From Isoetes taiwanensis (Eukaryota > Streptophyta > Lycopodiopsida > Isoetales > Isoetaceae), in assembly GCA_021234155.1 (NCBI GenBank), contig JAJEKV010000062.1, forward strand, positions 6,726,432 through 6,790,431: a stretch of DNA of 64,000 bases, in the 5' to 3' direction. Positions within the stretch are counted from its first letter, which is position 1. The number at the start of each line of letters is the position of its first letter. The notes beneath the pieces were generated by a model. It had not been told where the DNA came from. It did not search any database and was given only the letters and a program-made list of their open reading frames with translations. Positions 59,093 to 64,000 of the stretch are shown here, in pieces. Position numbers and translations under genes: made by a program.

Positions 59093-59411
59093 TTAGCTAC
59101 TTGCTTCGCAACTTGTCGAGCACCTTTGTCTTTTTGCTTTCTTCCGATTCCGCTCACTAATCTCAAGCTTGAAGATGTATGCCACTTGCTCACTCTTGAT
59201 GCACTTGAACAAACCATTTAGAAGAATACATGCACCGCATGATGGGAACAACTTCCTTACCTCAAGTATCTCAATGATCTTGCCGCCGCTTGGGAAGGTC
59301 ACCTTCCGCTTCCATAAATCGATAATGGCCCCCTCGCCCCCAAGGTACTCCATTCCTATGATCAAGTCATACTTTCCAATGCCCATTACTTCTGCCCCCA
59401 TCCGATATTAA
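59093..59411 (-). pseudogene. protease C-terminal part and linker
   Basis: Reads GKYDLIIGMEYLGGEGAIID, then RKVTFPSGGK, the conserved C-terminal part of gypsy retropepsins (the LIIGM motif), followed by a linker. The N-terminal active-site Asp would lie upstream near 59500-59560, where the frame is broken. Confidence 0.65.
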
Positions 59412-59639
59412 TCCCTCGGTAAGTCGATGTCGGTTAATTCTCTTGCCCGCCGTCTTTTATCGCACCACTTGCTAAAACAACGGGTCTTGGCTTTGACTTT
59501 AGCGCTTCAACTTCAACATTTGAACCATTCTGGGATGCAAAATTATGGCTACTTCCCCGAAGTCTATCAAGACTATGAAGGACTTAGCTTTTAGCCTTCC
59601 CTACCGTGGAAATTACCTTATAATCGCTCTTCTGCTTGC

Positions 59640-60950
59640 TCAGATATCTATTGCGCAAAGATGTGACACTCACCCCGGATGTAGTCGCTGGCCTTTTCGC
59701 CGCCGTCGCCGTCCGGACAGTAGGCCCCAATCTCCCAACTCCGCTTAGAGCTGCACTCATGACGAGGGGACAGCTTTGTCGTCCCTATGGTTCGGCCGGA
59801 AGCACCGGCACGGCTCGCTTATGCACTCCCCGCCTCTTTTCCTTGGGCATCGCTTTTGCAAAAAGGATTGCACCGCTTTGGAGTAGTTTGACCTTTCCCT
59901 CGCTTGTCCTTGAAGGACACCCGCTTCTTCTCCCCGCCGCTTCCCCTCGTTCCCACCATATGGGGCTCTAGCCGACCTGACTGGCCAAGCCTCCTCGGGC
60001 TATAGCTTCGTCGCCTTGCCTTTATCCCCGAAGTGCTGCTGCTTGTGTCCGCTTATTCGGAGGTCCCGCCCCCCGCAAGCTTATAGCCTTGGATTCCGCT
60101 TCGAGCATCGCCCTAGGGTTTATTGCCCTCACAAGCTTATGGATCTCCTCATTCAGCCCTCAATATAGCTTTCCAATCGTGATGCTTTCCCAACTTTGGC
60201 ACATACAGCCTTTTAGCCTCATGAATTCCTCTCAGATATTTCTGAACCGATTTGTTGCCTTGCCGTAACCCTCAGAAACCGCCGCATCATGTCGGACTTA
60301 TGTTCCTCTAACGTAATGGCGCTTTGAAGGCTTTAGCAAACTTTCTCAACTTACAAGCATCCCTCGCTTAAGCCGCGGTGCCTTTGCATAACCCTTCCAC
60401 CAACCGAAAGGCTCCTTTCAAGTTGGTCGCTGTAACTCGCTTTGTCCTTATCCTTCATGCCATAAGCATTTCCGCATTTCGCCATTTCGGGCATTCCAGC
60501 CATGCCTCTCGCCTTCCATCCCCGACTCGCTCTCCCCGAACCGCTTTCTAGTTTCCGCCTTCCATACATTGCCCAAAGGCGGGAATCCACCTTCTTCGTA
60601 GTCGAGGCCCCGTATCTCTTTTTGTCGCCCCTCCGTGTTCCTCCCCTTCCATCCAGCCTTCGCTCCTCGAGCCCGTTTCTTCCTCTTCCTCGAAGCCGAG
60701 TCCGAAGTCCGACTTGAGCCGGAAGATTCCGACCGGGGATCTCCTTCTTTGCTCCTCTTCTTGTCCCTTCCTTCCTCCGAAATTTGATGCTTGCGCAACC
60801 GAAAGATTGCCCAATCAACCCACTCGCTATGGCGTGGACAAGAATGCCTTTATCCGGCCTCGTGTCTGTCCCTCATCCGCTATCTCCTCCTCCTCGGGTC
60901 ATGGGTTCCCTATCTTCAAATAGGTTTCTTTGCCGGGGTGGTCCAAGGGG
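59640..60950 (-). pseudogene. gag of the minus-strand element
   Basis: Broken frames include a charged low-complexity N-terminal stretch near 60780-60600 (RDKKRSKEGDPRSESSGSSR). A capsid-like part near 60430-60170 contains VTATNLKGAFRLVEG, FAKAFKA and KRLYVPKLGKHH. Position upstream of protease and RT supports gag. A clear zinc knuckle was not found. Confidence 0.5.
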
Positions 60951-61246
60951 TTTTGTTCTTCTATAAGGTCTCGCAGCTTGTCGCTCCCGCTTTAGGCCTC
61001 CGGCCGCATACACAAGCAATTCATGGCTATATGATTAGTTCCATTTGTTCTTCTTGCATTGTTTATGTTTGTTGGTATAATTGTGGGGCAAAATATATCA
61101 ACAAAAATATTTAAAGTGCAGCAGAATTTTATTTATATATCATATAATATTTTAAATACAAAAGTCTCCTGATCAAGAGTCTAACTAGTCTTGAAATCGC
61201 CAGAAGACGGGTTGTCTTCAAGAAACTTCTTAACTTGGGCCGCCCC
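60951..61246. other. non-coding, AT-rich in part
   Basis: Between the gag region and the next GC-rich frames. An AT-rich block at 61090-61160 stands out. No primer site of the TGGTATCAGAGC type was seen on the minus strand. Confidence 0.35.
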
Positions 61247-62500
61247 CTACCGAAAGTGACCCAAGTTCCCGATGATACTTGCCGACGAGCCTCCCCGATG
61301 GTTCTCACCAGGTCTTCTACCCCGCGGTCGGATGTAAGGGCCGCAAGCCATCGCTAATCTCGCCGACGCCGGGGGTATGGGCGAAGTCGAAGAGGTCGAA
61401 AAGCCATTGCCCTCTTGACTAAGACAAAGATAGTCGACATTTGTTGCTATTCGAGCATGCATGCCAAGCCCGAGAGTGCAATCAGCATAAACACTCCTTC
61501 TTCGCCTGGACTGAACTTAAGTGAATTACCGCTATTCTCCCATCCATCAGCAGCGTAAAATAGTATCCGAAATGACTGTCGCCAGGTGTCACCGGCTTCC
61601 CCACTTTGTTTGGCCTCCCAGCCTGCCGCCCTACTGACTGGCATTGACCCCCAACTTCGAGCCCCCAGAAGTCTTCAATTGTGCGTCGAGCCTCCCGAGG
61701 TCGATTCTTTCCTTGGCAGGGTGATATCGGCGACCCGCATTAGGGATGCTCGTGGTCTTCCCACGGATCCCCATCCGTTTGAGGGCGAGGAACTCCTCCT
61801 TCCGCCGGCAGCCCCCCAGCCGCCCATCAATTGCCTCGATGCCGCCAGAGGGCCTCGATATCGGAGGTCGCCTCTCCCGTAGGTGTCGGACTCCCCACTT
61901 GAAGCGGGAAGTCCGAGGCTCCCCGGACGATGAAGTCGCCCAGGCCGGCCCGCCGCACCGGGTGGAGCAGCTTCGCCCAACCTCGAGCTCCCTCCCTCGC
62001 ATTCGAAGGTTCTCGATGTCGCCGAGGAGTAGATACTCCTCTCCGCCGATGATGATAGGGGCTAGGCTTGTGATGCCTAGCCCGGGAAGTGGGGGAGCAA
62101 CTTCCGATGCCCCGGCTGCTCTCGCCGGAAATTGATCAGCCCCTTCGCTCTTGGCGCCGCTTCTTCGCCTCGAAGTCGAGTCGAAGCCCGGTATCCTTCG
62201 CCGTCCGACTCCTCCTCATCCTCTGCTTGCTTCCTCGCTCCTCGCTGGTACCGCAACAAAGATTCCGCTTTTCCTTCTTGTAATCGCTATGGGGTCTACC
62301 TCCATCTGAGGGATAGAGGTTGCCCCCATCGGGTTCTCGGCGCCGGATAAGAAGATGGCTAGGGCGGCGGTGTAAGAGAAGTACTTGGTCCCGCTATCGT
62401 CGTGACCATGTAGTCGTAGTCTCTCGCCTTTGTTAGTCATACTTGGCGATGTTGGGGACATCGCCCCAAGGCCGCTTTTGAAGGGATGGGCGGGGAACAA
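61247..62500 (-). other. GC-rich minus-strand frames, unrecognised
   Basis: A chain of overlapping open stretches reads, right to left, GERLRLHGHDDSGTKYFSYT near 62430, charged and Gly/Arg-rich segments to about 61680, then TWRQSFRILFYAADGWENSG near 61570 and EEGVFMLIALSGLACMLE near 61500. The start and end segments look coding, but I recognise no family. It lies downstream of a minus-strand TATA-like box at 62811-62820 in an LTR-like region, so it may be the N-terminal part of another retroelement. Confidence 0.35.
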
Positions 62501-63404
62501 AGTATCCTATGCAAGGGGGACTTGAACAAGGGAGGGTCCTACCCTAGCCTGAAATTTCGCTAGCACCCTATATGCCGGGTTGCATTTAACGAAGCTTGAT
62601 GTCAATTTCTTTCACAAAGACTTGAAGATGTCGCTGACATCCGCCTCAAGAGATGGGCACCGGGCGCCGCACCATCGCCCAAATCAGCAAAGAGCCATTG
62701 ATCTAGCAAGGAAGGGAGTATCAAACGGATGCGTAAGCCAGGAGCCGAAAAGATCGCCTAAGCAAAGGGGGGGAGCAAATTTGCAGGGTGCCAATTGAGA
62801 AATGGGGACTTATTTATAGAAAGGGGAAACCCCTAATTTTTGGATGACCTAGATTTTAATCGAGATTAGGTAATTCTGATCTATTAAGGGATGCAATTGC
62901 AAGTTTGAAGACTATTTCTAGAGTTTGAGCATGCTAAGGAGAGCTACCGAACCTATTGTGCAATTTGGAGATCATTTGGTGATGACATATACGGGGTCTT
63001 CATACGTTATAGGCCCAAACCGATTTCTAAAATGTAGAAATCATCCCCGGCGACGACGTGTGAGACATGGGTCCTAATTGGGCTAGGATTACTCAATTTA
63101 GGTGATCTAAGGCTGTAATTCTACTAAACTCATCGAAGTTAGGCGTAATTGACCCCTTACTTGGTCGATTTGGAGCTGTTTTGGGCATTTTTTATATGGT
63201 CTCATCGCTGCCTGTACCATTTCTAAAATGTAGAAATCATTCCGGCGCTGACGTGTGAGACATCGCCTCAATTTTGCTCAAAACTCCAATTTAATTAAAA
63301 CGGGCTAGGGATCGATATCTTGACCTATTTAAACAGGTTTTGACACTTTATTTACACAAAATTTTCTTTTATTAACAAAATTTTACAAATATTTACAAGG
63401 TTCA
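62501..63404 (-). repeat. LTR-like regulatory region, minus orientation
   Basis: To its right is a minus-strand polypurine stretch (aaggggggcg, 63411-63420) after a reading frame. Reading left from there come two enhancer-like repeats (63009-63055 and 63219-63262), then ctataaata at about 62811-62820 as a TATA box, then leader-like sequence. This order suggests U3 and promoter of an LTR on the minus strand. The LTR limits are not defined. Confidence 0.35.
63009..63262. repeat. two copies of a palindrome plus TGACGT motif
   Basis: At 63009-63055 and 63219-63262, spaced 210 bp, each copy has the hairpin ATTTCTA/TAGAAAT around aaatg followed by a GACGTGTGAGACAT segment. The GACGT core resembles bZIP (as-1-type) binding sites. 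Confidence 0.75.
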
Positions 63405-63416
63405 AGGGCGCCCCCC

Positions 63417-63966
63417 TTGATGTGTCCGGCAAGATACATATCCCGCCATGAGGGTAACCCTCTTCACAGGCACCGCAGTGCCGCTGAATCTTCAAAATGC
63501 TTTACTATATGTGCTTTCTCCGCCTCCCGTAGTTACACGCCAAAAAGATCTCATCTGGCCACGCCAAGATGTCCGTTGTATTCTTGGATGACTTCAAGGA
63601 CCAAACGCTGAACGGGCGCCCCGAATCGGGAGTCCAGAATCCTTTCCGAAGTGGCGGATCTCCTTTGAGTGCCCCGCCTTCCAGCTTCTTCTTCTTGTTC
63701 CGCTTTCTTCCCCGGTGCTCTGGGGAGGCTTGGGCTTTGTGGAGGGGGCTTCAAGGTTCGCTCTTCGCCTGGGTGCCCGCCCAATCGCTCTCACCCTGCT
63801 CCCCGGTAATAGGCATTGTAGGCCTCCCACTTTGCCATATACGCTGCTTGTGCTCCCTCGATCCTCTTCCTGATAGACCTTTAAGGGGTCTATCACATAG
63901 GCTTCCCGCTGCGGCCGTGGGGCCCACCCTTATCCCACGCCGAAATGGTGGGGGGAGCTTCGCCAC
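63417..63966 (-). other. minus-strand frames at the right edge, unrecognised
   Basis: Overlapping open stretches rich in Arg, Pro and Ser (IGRAPRRRANLEAPSTKPKP), with YGKVGGLQCLLPGSR or its frame-mate KWEAYNAYYRGAG near 63830. This could be the end of a retroelement polyprotein that enters from the right. No domain identified. Confidence 0.3.
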
Positions 63967-64000
63967 CGTCCGCCTCCTCCTCGGGCTCTTGGGCGCCTCG

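Larger units (their letters stand above)
56166..60950 (-). mobile_element. Ty3/gypsy chromovirus on the minus strand
   Basis: Read right to left: gag (about 60920-59640), protease, RT, RNase H, integrase, chromodomain, stop at 56166. Motifs are close to plant chromoviruses of the Tekay/Galadriel kind and differ from the element at 5419. Frames are broken throughout, CAG/CTG are scarce, and several catalytic motifs look scrambled in ways more like sequence error than mutation. Confidence 0.8.

Overview
The window looks like repeat-rich nuclear DNA of a land plant. AT-rich non-coding stretches carry a few possible exons with plant-type splice signals, and a dense set of decayed Ty3/gypsy LTR retrotransposons fills the rest. 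There is no bacterial-style gene packing. One element family has a Gag and integrase closer to Tcn1-like chromoviruses, which I recall from fungi, mosses and lycophytes, than to the usual angiosperm chromoviruses. A seed-free plant (fern, lycophyte or bryophyte) is therefore my best guess, with low-to-moderate confidence.

Layout. 1-5.4 kb: non-coding, with one arm of a large inverted repeat (640-2390). 5.4-11.2 kb: chromodomain Ty3/gypsy element (copy 1), with both LTRs, gag, protease, RT, RNase H, integrase and chromodomain; its integrase is open over 349 codons with a correct D,D(35)E spacing. 11.2-15.3 kb: flank shared with copy 2, a palindromic MITE-like element, and three diverged tandem units of about 730-790 bp. 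16.4-17 kb: LINE remnant. 17.2-18.9 kb: second arm of the inverted repeat. 19-24.5 kb: the most gene-like part, with possible exons on both strands and a good first exon with splice donor at 24163-24219. 24.5-36.1 kb: AT-rich, no convincing gene. 36.1-47.1 kb: a second Ty3/gypsy element of Tat/Athila-like type with a tRNA-Met-type primer site and an extra region of about 4 kb between integrase and the 3' LTR. 47.1-53.7 kb: copy 2 of the first element plus its flank, carrying a clean MITE insertion. 53.7-61 kb: a third element, a chromovirus on the minus strand. 61-64 kb: GC-rich minus-strand reading frames and another LTR-like region.

The points most worth a second look are these. All three LTRs of the first element carry a perfect four-block heat-shock element in a 24-bp palindrome upstream of the TATA box, which suggests a heat-responsive retrotransposon. 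All three also carry an antisense tRNA-like A-box/B-box module. A 322-bp MITE can be defined to the base by comparing its filled site with the empty site in copy 1. Finally, copy-to-copy differences concentrate at CAG/CTG (CHG) motifs while AT-rich stretches are nearly identical. That suggests base-calling error at methylated cytosines, so many of the apparent frameshifts in the elements may not be real.

No complete host gene could be assembled by eye. Domain boundaries inside the elements are approximate because of the many frameshifts.
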